Assembly: GCF_963576545.1 (NCBI RefSeq)
Contig: NC_083655.1
Location: forward strand, 17,374,204-17,438,203
Direction of reading: 5' to 3'
Length of the DNA stretch: 64,000 bases
From: Limanda limanda
Lineage: Eukaryota > Chordata > Actinopteri > Pleuronectiformes > Pleuronectidae
Shown here: positions 12,226 through 25,500 of the stretch, piece by piece
Layout: each line of letters begins with the position of its first letter
Numbering within the stretch: position 1 is the stretch's first letter
Notes under the pieces: generated by a model
Databases searched by the model: none
Told to the model about the DNA's origin: nothing
The model's input: only the letters and a program-made list of their open reading frames with translations
Program-made: the position numbers and the translations under genes

Positions 12226-12512
12226 TAAAACATGGTGTGACCTTTTTTTGAGTTGAATTTGAATGTCGGGGCTTACAGACACTCGTGTGACACCACAGCA
12301 GCAGCATGGAGGCATTTTATGTTTATTCCTATTGTTTTTTTCATGTTTGATGAATCGGTCACCATTTATCTCGCTTGTATTGGATTTGTCTGCAAAGATG
12401 TTTTCCCCCTGAAACTTCTAAAGGGTTTTGTGCACTCAAACACGTCACCCACCCCTCCATCGGCATAGAGGTGAGTAGATAATTAATTTTTTGGGGAGAA
12501 CTATCCCTTTAA
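12226..12512 (+). mobile_element. MITE-like element copy 1, 5'-truncated
   Basis: This 287-bp stretch runs from AAAACATGGTGTGACC to the terminus AACTATCCCTTTAA. It aligns over most of its length with 55623-55854 in the same orientation. Shared blocks include TTGAATGTCGG, GGTCACCATTTA, GCACAGTGGTGAGTAGAT-like and CACCCACCCCTC. The 3' end resembles the common fish transposon end TTTTGGGTGAACTATCCCTT. A matching inverted start (TTAAAGGGATAGTT) is not seen, so the 5' end seems lost. No transposase is encoded. Confidence 0.7.
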
Positions 12513-12848
12513 CTTAAGTGGACTGTATTAAAAAGAAAAACTATTTACTGAACCCCAAGAGGAAAGGAAGAATCAATCTCTAAATTAAAAGCCTCAACTT
12601 CTATGATTAGCAATTAAATTGATTGACTAATCAAACCTATTTGTTAAAAAAAAAGAAGTATAGTCAGCGTTTACACTGACTGCAAACGCTGTAAACGCTA
12701 ACTGGATGGGGTTTTCTAATGTTTTTATTTCTTGAGGATAATCAATAGGAATAAACACAGTCTGACCATAATTTGTCAACAAAAATACATTTATATATAT
12801 ACTCTTTCATTACATGTTGTACTAAATATATACATAAAAGAGCTGGAC

Positions 12849-12953
<105 letters not shown>

Positions 12954-15814
12954 TCCGATTGATGTTACAGTGAATAGAGACGCTGGCAGCATGTGGATCA
13001 ACAGGCGGTGATGTGATGGGAGTGGGGGTGTCTTCCAGCAGTGACGCCGGTAGGAGGGCCACTGAGCTTCAGTAAGTTACAGATATTAATCCAAAATCAA
13101 ACAGGGAAACAGAAGCATCTGCCTTCAAAATAAAAAAAGCTAAATTGTGATCATTGAAGCATGTCTGAAACAGGCACTGAGGAGCTGCTGTGACTATCAG
13201 ATGAGGGTTGTAAAGTCAGATTGTAGTAACAAACTAGGCTGTATGATATAATTTTAACATAGTCGTGTATATCTTTAGTCAAGAATAAGTAGGTATATTA
13301 ATAGGCTGTGGAATCCAATAGGTTTATACTGAAATAAGGTATTTATCTTATAACATTTGAAGGAATTCTGTTTAACAGTGCGTCTGTCTGATCAGCGACC
13401 TCACTTTCTTTTTACTGATGCTTTCCTGATTGGAATGAGTGTCGTTGTGATTTGTTGTGGTGGTTTGTGATTTCAGGTTGTGAGTTGCACTTCAGGGCCT
13501 CCATAATACCGGCATGTAAAAACCAAAGTAAGGATTTGAAATGTTAAAAGTCAGAGAATAATTTTAGTTCAGTGATAATAAACATGGCTGAATGAAATCT
13601 GATAATTCCTTAAGTATTTATGTTTTGATCCACTAAAATTGTGCATGTTTTATTTTGAAAGTCCTCCCCGGACACTCTGTATGTCACTTTGTGTATCTTG
13701 ACTCTGAGTCCACGGAGCAGGAGGAGCAGGACGAGCAGAGCCGCAGTTTCTCCTGGACTCAGACTGAGCAGCAGGAACCAGGAGCCTCGCTGCTGCTGCT
13801 GCTGGATGTGGTTCCGTCTCTAGCTGCTGTCAGGTCTGATCTGCAGGAAACACTGAGCAGTGTCCTGTGAGGAGGAGGTGGAGGGAATGAGCAGAGGGAG
13901 AAATCTACGGTGACTTTCCCCGGAGGAGACAAGTGGCCCCGGTGCCAACAGGGCAGAGAGAGAGAGAGAGGGAGAGAGAGAGGGAGAGAGAGAGTGCTGC
14001 TGCTGCTCTATGACACCAGAGATATAACCACACTGACAAGGTAAACATTACACACATTGTCCTCTTTTTATCCTGTAACTAACATTATCTCTGTTGTTGC
14101 TATGGTTACATAAAATTCTATGTTTGCAATACTTCATCCAAAGTGTGCATGTGATGTTAAGGTGGATGATCATGTTAGTCACTTTCTAATTTGAATGTTA
14201 AGATTCACGGTTGTCTACAATAGTCAGAAATGACCTCACAGTGCTTTTACTTTCAATACGTCCTGTCACTATGATGACTGTGTGTATACAGCTCTGGTTG
14301 AAATGAAGAGGAACCACTGGGTGTCTGTTTTTACTATTTAAGGAACGTGTTGAACATGTTTCTGCTCACAACAGATTCAATAGACACTGGAATGAAATGG
14401 CTGCCACACATGTAGAGATGCAGAGTTAACACAGATGTGGACTGGTCTGTTCAAAGTGATTGTTGGGGGGTGTTAAGGCTGGACCTTCTCATCTGATATC
14501 GATAATTATCATGACAAATGTCAAGATATTATATCTTTTAATTCTACAGTTCTCCTGAGTGAAGGTTGTGGTTTCTTCTTCATGACAAACAGGAATTACC
14601 AGGTTGCCAGGATCATATAGACCATAATACAAACAATTATCCTCACACATTACTTATAAACCAAAAAAGTCCTTGAAATTACTTCAAAAGGAAGATATTC
14701 TTATGAATCCAAATGGTATCTGCATTCATGGAACGGTCAGCCTTCAATCTAGTACATAAATTGGAATCACATGGTACTAAAAATTCTATTTTCATTTAAT
14801 TTCATTTATTTTCCAGTTTTTTTCCATCTTAATATTATAACTACATTTAAGTAAATATCAGATGACCTCTTGATACTTGATAAAAAACGTTATTGTGGAC
14901 ATTATAATTGGATAATTATAGATATAGTAGATGGATCTATATTGTTATTGCCCAGTCATATAAGAGGCTTATTGCTGTTTTCAAAAGTGGTGGTTATTAA
15001 AGTGGAGGGCGTGGTCGTATTGGGGGGGGTTTGCACTTCAGTATCATTTCTTCAGTTCATCTGCACTGTGGACACAGTGATCTCCTGCTCCATCATCCAT
15101 CCATCATGCAACAGGCTGCTCTTCTCCTTTCATGTGGGTCGTCATATGACAGACGCCTCAGCAAGTGATCTCACATGATCTATTTAAAAACTGCTCAGTT
15201 CACATGAGCCGCTGTGGGAGGGAGAGAGAGAGAGAGAGACGGGGCGAGTTAGGGACGTCCCAGGGCCGGAAGGAGCAGTGGAGGGACCTGATGATGAGCA
15301 GGACGTCAGTGTGAGGATCAGATGTACAACAAAGACATCAGGAAGTACACAGCAGCTGATTGTGCTGCTGCAGTGCATGACTGAGAGGCCGCACAGGATC
15401 CTCTGATTGGATCAAGCCCCCCCCCACCGCGTTCCACTCAGTCTGAAGGAGAGCAGCAGGAGGACGGCCTAATAAATCCAGCTGACGGAGCTGACTCCAC
15501 AGTGCAGCCGCCACCGCAGAGCCCTGACATCAGTTTAATCAGGGAGATGGAGGCTGGAAGGGAGGCGAGGACGGAGGGAACAAGGAGATATGGATGTCAA
15601 GGGGGGGTGGAAGGACAGTGAGAAGGGAAGAAGGGGGAGGAAGGCTAATTGAGGATGAGGGTTAAATGTAGGACATGTGCGAGGAGGGGGGGAGGGGGTT
15701 TGAAAGACCGTGGAGGAGCCGGTAGCCACCAGCTAAATGGATGTGACCCCTGGGGGCCCCCCCTCAGGGAGCAGCTGCTACCGGGGGGCGGGCTCTCACC
15801 TGATTTACGATTCC

Positions 15815-15817
<3 letters not shown>
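12954..15817. other. intergenic sequence with GC-richer blocks, candidate itgb1 upstream region
   Basis: Two blocks stand out from the AT-rich surroundings. One at about 13670-14045 is GC-rich, holds a (GA)n tract at 13953-13994 and ends in AAG followed by GTAAAC, a plausible splice donor. One at about 15180-15560 has TATTTAAAA at about 15182 with a (GA)n and GC-rich run after it. Either could hold the missing 5' noncoding exon of itgb1. The evidence is compositional only. Confidence 0.25.

Positions 15818-15850
<33 letters not shown>
15818..15850. repeat. (CA)n microsatellite
   Basis: A 33-base CA tract. Shorter CA-rich DNA recurs at about 16143-16193, where an ACACTAAATGAC unit is partly duplicated. 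Confidence 0.95.
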
Positions 15851-15853
<3 letters not shown>

Positions 15854-16257
15854 CGCTGGACCACACCCAGGCCTTTCTACCAAACAAGTGACATTTCTGG
15901 TGGTCGTCGTGTGTGTTTCGGTTGCTTTGTCAGTGAGCGACACACACCTTATGTGTGAAGGTGTCCCCCTGGGGGCGGAAATGATGAATGTGCCCTGTGT
16001 GCTGCCGTGGTCCTGTGGGAAGGAAGTGATGTATGTGAAGGGTTGCCCTCCATGACACCTGCTTTGTGCCAGAGGAGGGGATCACTGGCTCAGAGGTGTA
16101 AAGCAGGACAAATAATCGCCTGTTATAGCTATTTACTCCCACCACACACACACACACACACTAAATGACACACACTAAATGACACACACACTTTCACTGC
16201 AAGCTCGAGCGCCGGTCCACACTGATCCCCGAAGAGCTGTTACTGTGATTTGTTAGG

Positions 16258-17540
16258 TTCTTAATCACGTGTCTGACCAACAAATACACAAACCACAGAA
16301 TCCTTCTTGCTCTTAATCCCCGTCCAGACGAACAGGTCTGAAAACCCACACATCACGGGATATCTCACGTACACTCGCTTCCTGCTGTAAACAGGAAGTA
16401 CTTGGTTGGTAGTTGCAGAAAGAGCAAGACTACAAACGAGAAGCAGCAATGGCGAAAAGTAACAGGGGCTTGTAATCAATTATAAATGTTGCGTTATGCA
16501 CTGTTAAGGTTCCATTATGCTTCTACGTATCCGTTTCTCGGAGAGGGTTGCACGGAGAGCAGAGAGTCTTTTTGATTTTTACCTCTCCGACCACTGTATG
16601 TTGAAAACAATTCACCGCCAAACCCATAGGTGGCGCAACGGAAGACGAGCTCAGAGAAGCCTACCCCATTTCTGGGAAGAAGAAGTCCACGTGTGTCTGT
16701 TTACCTCTGTTAGCTTGTCTCCCACACACCGAACCAGAACTAACAACTAACAGAACTAAATAAAGTGACACCCAGCGGGTCAAAATGCTGATGTAATCGT
16801 TTCTTAGCACTGCGGTTCCCCGGTCTTGTTTCCGAACTGTGTTGCTGATTCCACAGCTTGAAGCTCCGTGTAGCTTGAAGCTAGCTCCCCTCCCAGCTTC
16901 CACACACAGTCAGCAGGGACTCCCGGCACTAACTACTACTACCCAGTGTTTGCTTCTAACCTGACGGTATTATAGAAACAGTGTCATGATAGAAGTGGAA
17001 TTAAAGTCGTGATGGCGGGTTTTTGCACCGTTACCACCGCAGTTAGCATGGTGGCTAGCCCGCTAGCGCCGTTTTGAAATTACGTCGTAGGGAAATGATG
17101 TCATTCGCGGACCAATCACTGCCAAGGTCGGTCCGTAGGCTCTCCGACATAAACACGGACAGTTAGAAAAATCAGAGGTGCACGAAAAGCTCTCCGAGGC
17201 GCTCGGAGAGGGCGTTCCACGACGGATAGGGCGGTCTTATCTGTCCGTTTTAGAAAAGACGTACAAGCATAAATTGGCCTTTAGTCGAGGCTAATGTCGG
17301 AGGTTTTCCTCTGAACCACTAAAGGCTACGTCGGGACCGAAGAGACCCTTCAGCTGTTGTACGTGTCTACAGACCCGGAGCTTTCAAATTAAAATGGGCC
17401 ACCAGCGTTTCCAAGCTTCTCCAGTTTAACAGCTCTGAAAGTCGGGAGGGGTGTGGACGCCAGATGCGAGTTGCTGCGTTAAGGAAAACATTGTCTTATG
17501 GACGTAGCCTGAGACTGTTCTGTGCAACACAATAACTCCC
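16258..17540. mobile_element. candidate nested non-autonomous DNA transposons
   Basis: An inner element of about 780 bp (16504-17283) has imperfect terminal inverted repeats. The left end reads TTAAGGTTCCATTATGCTTC and the reverse complement of the right end reads TAAAGGCCAATTTATGCTTG. Subterminal GGAGAG/CTCTCC motifs also recur in inverted order. Flanking pieces at 16310-16500 (CCCGTCCAGACGAACAG) and 17284-17510 (GTGTGGACGCC, TGGACGTAGCCTGAG) look like the two halves of another fish repeat, as if the inner element inserted into it. No transposase frame is present and target-site duplications are not clear. Confidence 0.4.
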
Positions 17541-19104
17541 TCTGTTGTTTTTATTCTCCTGAACATCATTTTTGGAACGTTTGTACATTTTTGACGCTAG
17601 ATTATGGGGTGGGCCACACTCTCGGTTTTGGTTTGTGACCTCTGTTGCTGCTTTTAGCCCAAAACCTTTGCCTTTGCTCTGCGCTCTGCCCCAGACAGGG
17701 TCTCCTCCTGCTTCTAAAAACAGCCTCTAAAACACCAGGGAGGAATGGCATGGTGGTTTAAAGCTGACCTCGGATCAGCCAAGGTCTGCTGACAGAACAG
17801 GGTTTGACATGGGGTTGGTAAACAGTAGCAGACGGTTTTGACACTTAATCGGAAAAGTATCAAACATCTTAACTTTGCTGGTGTTGAGTAATAATTGGTA
17901 GGAAGTAATTCTATCTTTCAAAATAAAATTTGCATCGACCACTCCCTATGTGCCGGCTGCCTTCAGTGGCCTATACATGGACACATAGAGGCAGCACAAT
18001 GCAAACACTGTTCTCTGTCTTTGTGAATATCGTCTGTTCGCTGCTGACGTCTCAGGGGTGTTAAGTGAGTCAGCAGAAGGCTGCCAGTTCACAGACAGGA
18101 CCTCCTTGTAGTCCTGTAACTCCATACTCCGAGGGCTTCTTTTAAAGTCACTCGTCAACACTGGGAAATTCCTTCTATATATTTAGGCAATGCAATAACA
18201 CCCAGGAATAACTGTAGCGGACAATACAGAAAAGTTGACCTTTTTACACTGTACTCCAAAAGTCCATACGTCTTAGAATATAATCCTGCCCCATAAAGGA
18301 TGGATATGGATTAGTGGTTAAGAATTTACATCATGTTTTCTTAGGAAGACATGTTCATGGATAAGGAAGATGACAGACAGTCTATTTCAAGTCCAAATGT
18401 GTAATATTTTCACTTTCAGGGCAGAATAGACATTTGAAGGTGAATATAAGTCATTGTCTGTAGAGGAGTTTGTGTCTTTCTGTTGTTTAGACTTGTGAGT
18501 CATGTTCGACGTCCGGAACGTCTCCTGCTCTCTCACCTTGCTGTCTCGCCAGTCCTGCATGAGATTGCAGAGTCAGAGTTTAGAAGCGTGCAGACAAAAG
18601 CCAGACGTTAGTGGGTGTTGGTGGGTTTTTTGAGCAGTGGAAAAGGGGCTTAAGAGATTGAAATTGGAAATGCAGTAATTACATTATAGTTGCTTTTATC
18701 ATTTTGGAATTTATGAGACTTTTTCACTACATCACTGGGAGTTTGACGGAGGGTGCAGGTGCTGGGCAGGGGCCGATTGCATCTTCAGGTAATTCCCAGG
18801 TGGTCTTGCTTGTGTTTTTGGCTCATTGATGGGGAAGATCTCATCCTCAGCTACACATTCAGGAGAGTCCTCTCTGTTTTGGAGTCGGATGGTCAGCACC
18901 TCTGAGGTCAGGACTGGAGAACTGCGTGTGGTCAGTAAATATAGGTTTGCGTGCGTGTTAAAGTGTCTCGTGTCTCGGCTTTGGGTTTGTTTTAAAGACA
19001 CTTTTGAGAGGCGGACAGCTGAGTAATAAAAGTAAAGAGCAGAGTAATGTAACTTTCGCTGCTGAGTTATGAGTAAAGTAATCGAATTACCTGATTACAG
19101 CTTA
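17541..19104. other. intergenic or itgb1 5' intronic sequence, nothing recognised
   Basis: No exon, RNA gene or long repeat is identified. Short frames on both strands have no recognisable domain. Confidence 0.4.
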
Positions 19105-19530
19105 CAAGTAACCTTAGCAGTTTTCAGACATGTCCTGTGGAGGAACTTCAGAGAATTGAATCTGGACTTTCTCAGCAGTCTGCCTATCAGATACAACGCA
19201 GTGCGAGATTCTCCACTCAGACACGTTCACAACAGCAGCAAAGCTGAGGCAGGAAGTAGCCTATTAATTCTGCTGCGGTGAGCACGTGATTTTATTAACA
19301 GCACATCGACACCAGCATCAGCATTTTACGTGTCTTCTACGTGTGTGGCGCTGCTTTTTAACCCGGGGATATTTGTGTGTGTCGCGTGTTAGAAGTGTCA
19401 TCAGCTCCCAGACTCGCTCGCAGTGAATCCAGTGGGGAATAGGCTCATATCAACCTCTGTGGACTCTCTGCAGACTAAATACTAGGGGGCCAGGCGGAGA
19501 AATTCCACAGAAACTCTGGAGCTCTGAGAT
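19105..19530. mobile_element. relic of a dispersed fish element (TTTTCAGACATG family)
   Basis: The segment starts near TTTTCAGACATGTCCTGTGG and runs through TTTCTCAGCAGTCTGCCTAT, CACGTTCACAACAGCAGCAA, GTGAGCACGTGATTTTATTA and CCCGGGGATATTTGTGTGTG. This order is familiar from a high-copy percomorph repeat. Shorter related pieces sharing the TTTCAGACAT start occur in this window at about 22430, 28610-28690 and 44125-44215. It is noncoding. The class is not assigned from sequence alone. Confidence 0.5.
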
Positions 19531-22500
19531 TTGCGTTTGTATCTCTTGTGTCAACTTAAGAAAATGCTAGCTTAAGTCGGTCAAACTCAAAACTATTCAG
19601 ATCTGTTCATGTATTTAAGTTTGTTGGATCAGGGACATCTTGTCTGGAAGCTGTGTAGCAGGGAAGATTCTCCAGAGTACACATTTTTTTCCTCACAGTC
19701 TTTCGTTTGGATTTAGCAGAGTCAGTCTCACATAGTTATAGAACATGATGTCCAGTCACAGGCCCCTGAGAAAGTCTTAAGAATTGAACATTACAGATTT
19801 CTCTCCAGTGCTCCCAGGAGGGAATCCAAGCCACGCAGCGCTCACTGTCTAGCTCTGCAGAGTCTCACTCTCCCGTGGTAGCGGAAATGGAGGCCCTCTG
19901 GTTCAAGTGTCAAGTCTGGGGCCTAATGAAAGACATCTGAGTGTCATTAATGTGCCAGTCCCGGAGCATTAGGGCCTCAGCTAAAAGCAGTGCTGTAAAG
20001 GTGTCTACAGCCAGCCCGCTGCAGAGTGAAAATCCAATTAAAGGACCAGGCATTGACAGATCTATCCAGCGAAAGCAGAACTGTCTCGGATTTAATGTAG
20101 TTTCCACGTAGTCGCTGTGACTTTCAGCTTCTGTTGAGCAGCTTGCACGTGTGCTACTGTTCTCATGAACAGTTGTGTGGCTGCTTTGTCCTGACTTTGC
20201 CTTTAGAGTCACTGTGAGGTTGACATTTGTAGTCTTGCATGAAATATCTCGAACAAACTTTGAATGTCTTGGCATGATGTGTGCTGCAGTCATTCATCTT
20301 CTTCTCAGGATGAATTTGAATAACTCGTTGATCCCTTCGTTTTTCAGCAGAATACTTGACCTCAGCAGTTTTCTGCATGTGGGGCTAATTAGTAAATGGT
20401 GGCATTCTAAAGGTGAATAATTGTAAAGATCTTCAAAGCATACATCTGTTAGCTTTGTCATTGTGAGCATGTTAGTATTTCACTTGAAGAACTGGCGAGG
20501 TACAGCCTCTTAAGCTGTTGTTATGCCACTACCAGAAAATGGCAAAGAAGAAGAAGAGGAGGAAACAAAACAGTTTGGGGACCGGCTTGCCTAAAGCTCC
20601 TTCTCACTTATTTGCTTTGACAAACCAGTTCCAGAGGGGTTTTTTCATAGTTTCCTCCAGAATGTCTCATCTTGACCAACAGTAAACTTAACCCAAAGTT
20701 CTCCAGGAGCCATCTGAGAATCTCCATGTGAATTGGCTAGTGTGTTTAGGGCCCCATGTTAAAACTGTGGGGATGTGTGCGACCAGCCGGAACGATGCCG
20801 TGCAACAGCACGCGTCAGTGAACATGACATCAGTTGTCCTCACAAGGACGTGATCTGTGAGTATAAACCAGCTTTTAGAGCTGTTAGTGTAGCTGTTTAC
20901 GTTTGTTTAAACAAACTTTCACTGTGTCTTTTCAGATCTGGAGACATTTTTTCTATTTTTCTCTCCATCCTAACACACTATTCACTCATCCCATTTCACT
21001 GCTGTAAATATTTGTGGGAGACTTCAGCCTGCTGTCATGTTTCTGATTTATTCCTCTCGCTGCCTCTGCAACACAGATGCTGCTCTGATGTTTGTAGATT
21101 GTCCCGGAGAATTAATACACGGCGGTTGTTTGTTGATTAGCAGTGAAGTCCTCAGACTATCTGAATCAGTTTGCCTGCTTGTTTGGTTTTTGAGAGAGTT
21201 TAGATTACTGTGATGGCCTGGTTTAGGTTTAGAAATCACACACGCTCAAAGACAATGTGCTGCTGTTTGGCAGCTCGCAACATTTTCAACTCTGTAATGA
21301 GGCAGTCTGGTCCCCTCTCTCCCGGCATTTCCTTCCGTACTCGGTTGAGTGCCAACTGGGTTATCTGCGTGGCTTCAAGAGGGAGATGTGGCTCGTTTCC
21401 AGCCACAGTGATGCAGGCTTCCTGCGTGATCCAGTTGAGCTTCCTGTGTTTCAGCAAAGGAAGAGCCGACTCAGCAAACACAGGGCGTTTGGTGAGGTTT
21501 TCTGTACAGCAGATCCCAGCTCCACATGGCTGAGCCCTAGGATCACACTGTCACAGCCAGGCAAACCCCACAAGACCCTCAAATGTAGCCTCATTTTCGC
21601 CTGGTTGTTGGTGGTGAGAATCAGATACTCTTCCCCTCTCTAGATCTGCTTTTTGAGGATCTCCATAAATGGTAAAACAGATGGCGCCCTGCAAATGTCT
21701 TATTTTACAGATGCTTGCGCAAACCATGTTTCTGTCAGGTCACTTTTTCTTTCCTAATAAATGCAACTGTATAACAGCAGCAGAACTTTGGAACACAGGA
21801 AAATGAATTAATTTATGTGATTCACTGTACGTTGGTTGTATGAGATGTGAATTCTGTCAAACGGGGTTAGTTGTGTGTCTCCATGGGGTTGATAGTCCAC
21901 CTTTTGGAGTGATTGCAGAGGCCAGGTGGGGGAAGACAAGTCAGAAATAACTGCACAGCTATTTTCAACACAGAGATGGAGCCGTGAATAAGGACACGGA
22001 CTTGGCCTTCCCCCAAAGGTTGTGGTTTTGCCCTGACTGTTTCCGCAAGACAAGATATGATGAGATGTCAAACCAATTCAATATTAATGTGTTTTGGTTC
22101 ACAGAATACAACCCAGATCTGCCCAAGTGTTATTGATTCACTGACTGGAAAAGTTGGACAGTCCTTCCAAGCAGTATCTGCCTCAGAAGTACGGTATATC
22201 TTTAGCCCCTGTCACACAAGGGGAATGTTGGCAGGCGTCAGGCCAACATATGTGGCTAAGTGTTTTGTTTGAATAGCAGAGCACATTTTTCAAGACCAGC
22301 AGCAAACCTCTGATGAATTGTTTCAATAAACCATTAGAGTGCTGAAGAGGCTCTCACTTCGGATTTACTCGACTATCCCTGGAACTGCTCTCAGATACCT
22401 GATAGACAAAGATTTGTGACTATCACCTAAGGCGTTTTCAGGCATGACCTCTGACTGCCGTGTTTGTGCAATATGGTCTGAATCAAATCAAAATCCAGAT

Positions 22501-25500
22501 CTTTTGAATTTAAATCTGGTTCATAAGGGGACTGTTGGGTGGAGGTATGTGCTCTAAGTACCATTCTTGATTTGTTAGCCACTGAGATAAATAGCTTGAT
22601 GAGATGGACTTTTTATCTTTACAGTACAACTGAAACAGACTTTTGTACGTTTGCTCTGTGTTGCTAAGTGAGGGGATGTGTTCCCTTTGTGACAAGTTCT
22701 GTTGATAAACTTTCTCTTTTTGGAACAACTTTTCACACCTTATAAGTGCAAATCATCATTTCATCTTTTTGAGGAAGGTGGTGGAATCCGCCCACATGCC
22801 TTTCTGTATGTATTTTCATCCTCCTTGTAAACACTACAGAGGCAATGACGTAATCAAATAATTTAAATTCAATTAAAAGTTGTACTTTTAATCTAATATT
22901 TAAAAAATATTATATACATGAAGAGCATTTGGTTTTCTGTTCATCAAGTTGCAAAGCTGTAGTGAAAACAACATACCGATAATCATTTAAATTCACTTAT
23001 TCAATTTATCAAATAGACTTATTGAAATCCACTTTGCTCTTATCCTGTAATTGCCTGTGTTGGCATGTGTTTGCAGCAAAGCCAGTTTCAGTTGGAAAGG
23101 AATGTAAATACCAGTTAAGGCTACCTTGGGAATATAACTTGGGTCCATAGAGTGTGCTTAAGGTGTTCAGGGTATTTTGTAACATTCTTCTGCCCACTGA
23201 ACCTCTTCTCATTTTATTTCTTGAGGCCAACAATAAGAAACACAGGCTGAATCAGACGTGATGGAAAATCATTGGCTCTGCTTTTGCTCGATCACAATTT
23301 TCCACACGTTCAAAGTTACTTCCACTCTCCTTTTTTTCTATCGGACAAAGTATCTTCTATTGAGGAATAGTTTGACTCCTGGACTGCTCATGTAATGTGG
23401 AAACTGTGATGAAATTTCTCCTCATTTCGGGCGTTCATCCCTCTCATTTAGAAGTAGTTTTATGTTTTTTCCTCTGTATAAAGATCACATTGGAAACCAC
23501 TTTGGATTCCCTGCCTGTATTGAAAGACATCGCCATGTTTCTCATTAAGATTATTTATCTTCTAGTGGCTCTTTTGGGAAGGAGGGGACGGTGAGTGGGA
23601 ACACTTTAAAGATCAGACCGTCTGTCATGGTCTCAGCGGGCAGCCTGATTCATTGCTTTTGTCTCTTGTGAGAGGGTCCTCTGGGTGGTGGTGGTGGGAG
23701 GGGGGCCGGCAGTGGAACGAGACACAGACGGACACTGTTTGGTATTCCGCTTCTGTTCCGTGGGGCGGCTTGTACGTCTCGGAGCCCAGACATGTTCTCC
23801 TCTCTGCGTGGTTTGAAGGGTATGTGAAGTCAAGGGGCCGCTGGTTCAGCTCAGCTCGCTGTGGAGGGAGTTAACTGAGCAGTTGTGTGGGTGGTTTGAG
23901 GGAAACGAGGGAAGGGAAGAGAGAGAAAGGAAATGGGTGAAAGAGAGAGGGAGGATGGGAGTATAGGATGCCAGAGATATGCCACGGAGACTGACTGAAT
24001 GCATCTTGGCACTTTTAAGGAAATATGTATTAAACTCAAGACCGACATTTTTTAATTCTTAGATACTTTAGCCATACTGACGCTGTTCTTTTTCAAAGTT
24101 AACACATGAATATTTGGCTGAAATTACAAAATACTGTTCGAATGGAGGCGGAGAATAAGAACAGAGTAAGAAGGCTAACTCAGCAGAAGCAAGGAGAGTC
24201 TGTAAGATCCTTTCCTTTGGACACGAGGCAACTCCTTTCTCTCGGAGTTCTGCACCGCCCTTTCCTGTTTTCCCTTCTTTTCCATTCCTTCGTTTCGCGG
24301 CTGAAGAACACAGCCATTCGGAGGGAGGGAAGTCCAGGCTTTCCTTCCACAAAGAGCACTGTGACTCTGATGCAGCACCGGTTCTCCACTGCTGCAGTGT
24401 ACGCTCTGCTGTGTTGAACTGTTTCCCTCGCTGCCTTGCTCCTGACTCTGCTGGTCATTATTCATGACTGTGCTTGGAAGTTAGTAAGTCAATCCTAAGC
24501 ACTTGCAAATGCAGTTGGCTAGTTTGTCGTAAATGTAATGTTCAAATCGACAACAATGGCAGACTGATCCGAGTTCCTGGTTTGTGTTGGTTCTGTTGCT
24601 GTTGTTCCTTTTATACTGACTTAATTATTTATAAATGGTTTAAATTAAACATTTAAAGACAGCAAATGCATACACATCTGAATCTTGGCATTTTTGCATT
24701 TTGTGTTTGATTGACTAGCTCTATTTAAATCTATTTTATTCCAGAAATCTTTTTCTGTCTGCATGTTGAACACATATCTTGAGAAGTGTGTATTGTTAAC
24801 AGCCCAAGGAAGAACGGTGTCAAATTTGGTGAGATTTCACAGACAATATGTTCAATATTAATAAACTTTGAATAAACAGGCGACCAGCGCTCTGTAGCAG
24901 CTTCAACTAATCAATGAAAGTGAGGTTTTTGATCACGATCCCAGTGCGTTCATGACAGTGGCAACAACAACTGATTCTCCACCAAACATTGAATTATCAA
25001 GTACAGCAGCGGGTCAGAGGTTCAATGTCTGCAGGTCACTTTCACAGTTTCAGAGTGAAAGCTGCAACCAGCATTACCACAGGACAAACAAATGATTCCA
25101 AACTGGTGCTGACTAAATAGCAAAAAGCTGGAGGAAAAAGGATGTGGGAATCAACCAGGGTGGTATAAATACAGCATCCTTGTATCATGGCTCACATTTC
25201 CCCAAAGTGCTGTAACAGTATTGCAGGTTACTATCCTGGTCAGGCAGCGTTCAGCCCCTCAGGAATGCCTGAGAGGCTTGGCCCATTTTAGTCACGCATC
25301 GCTTTCGCCTGCCAACTGATAGAGCGTCGCAAAGCCCATAAAACACTGGGCTGCTATCAGTCACACCTCAGGTGTGTGTGTCTGTTTGTGTGTGTGTGAC
25401 AAGTGGACATGCATGCTGGTGTCTGGCAGAGAGACATAGTAAGAGCATGGGAGCTGAATAAACAACTTTCCTGTAAGAGAATGAGCAGCACAGCTCTGTC

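Noticed and set aside
18296..18330. A-box-like GGATTAGTGGTTAAG
   Set aside because: No matching B-box or stems downstream; chance similarity.
19910..20293. 127-codon minus-strand open frame
   Set aside because: No domain, no splice-consistent neighbours, no recognisable homology; length is compatible with chance.
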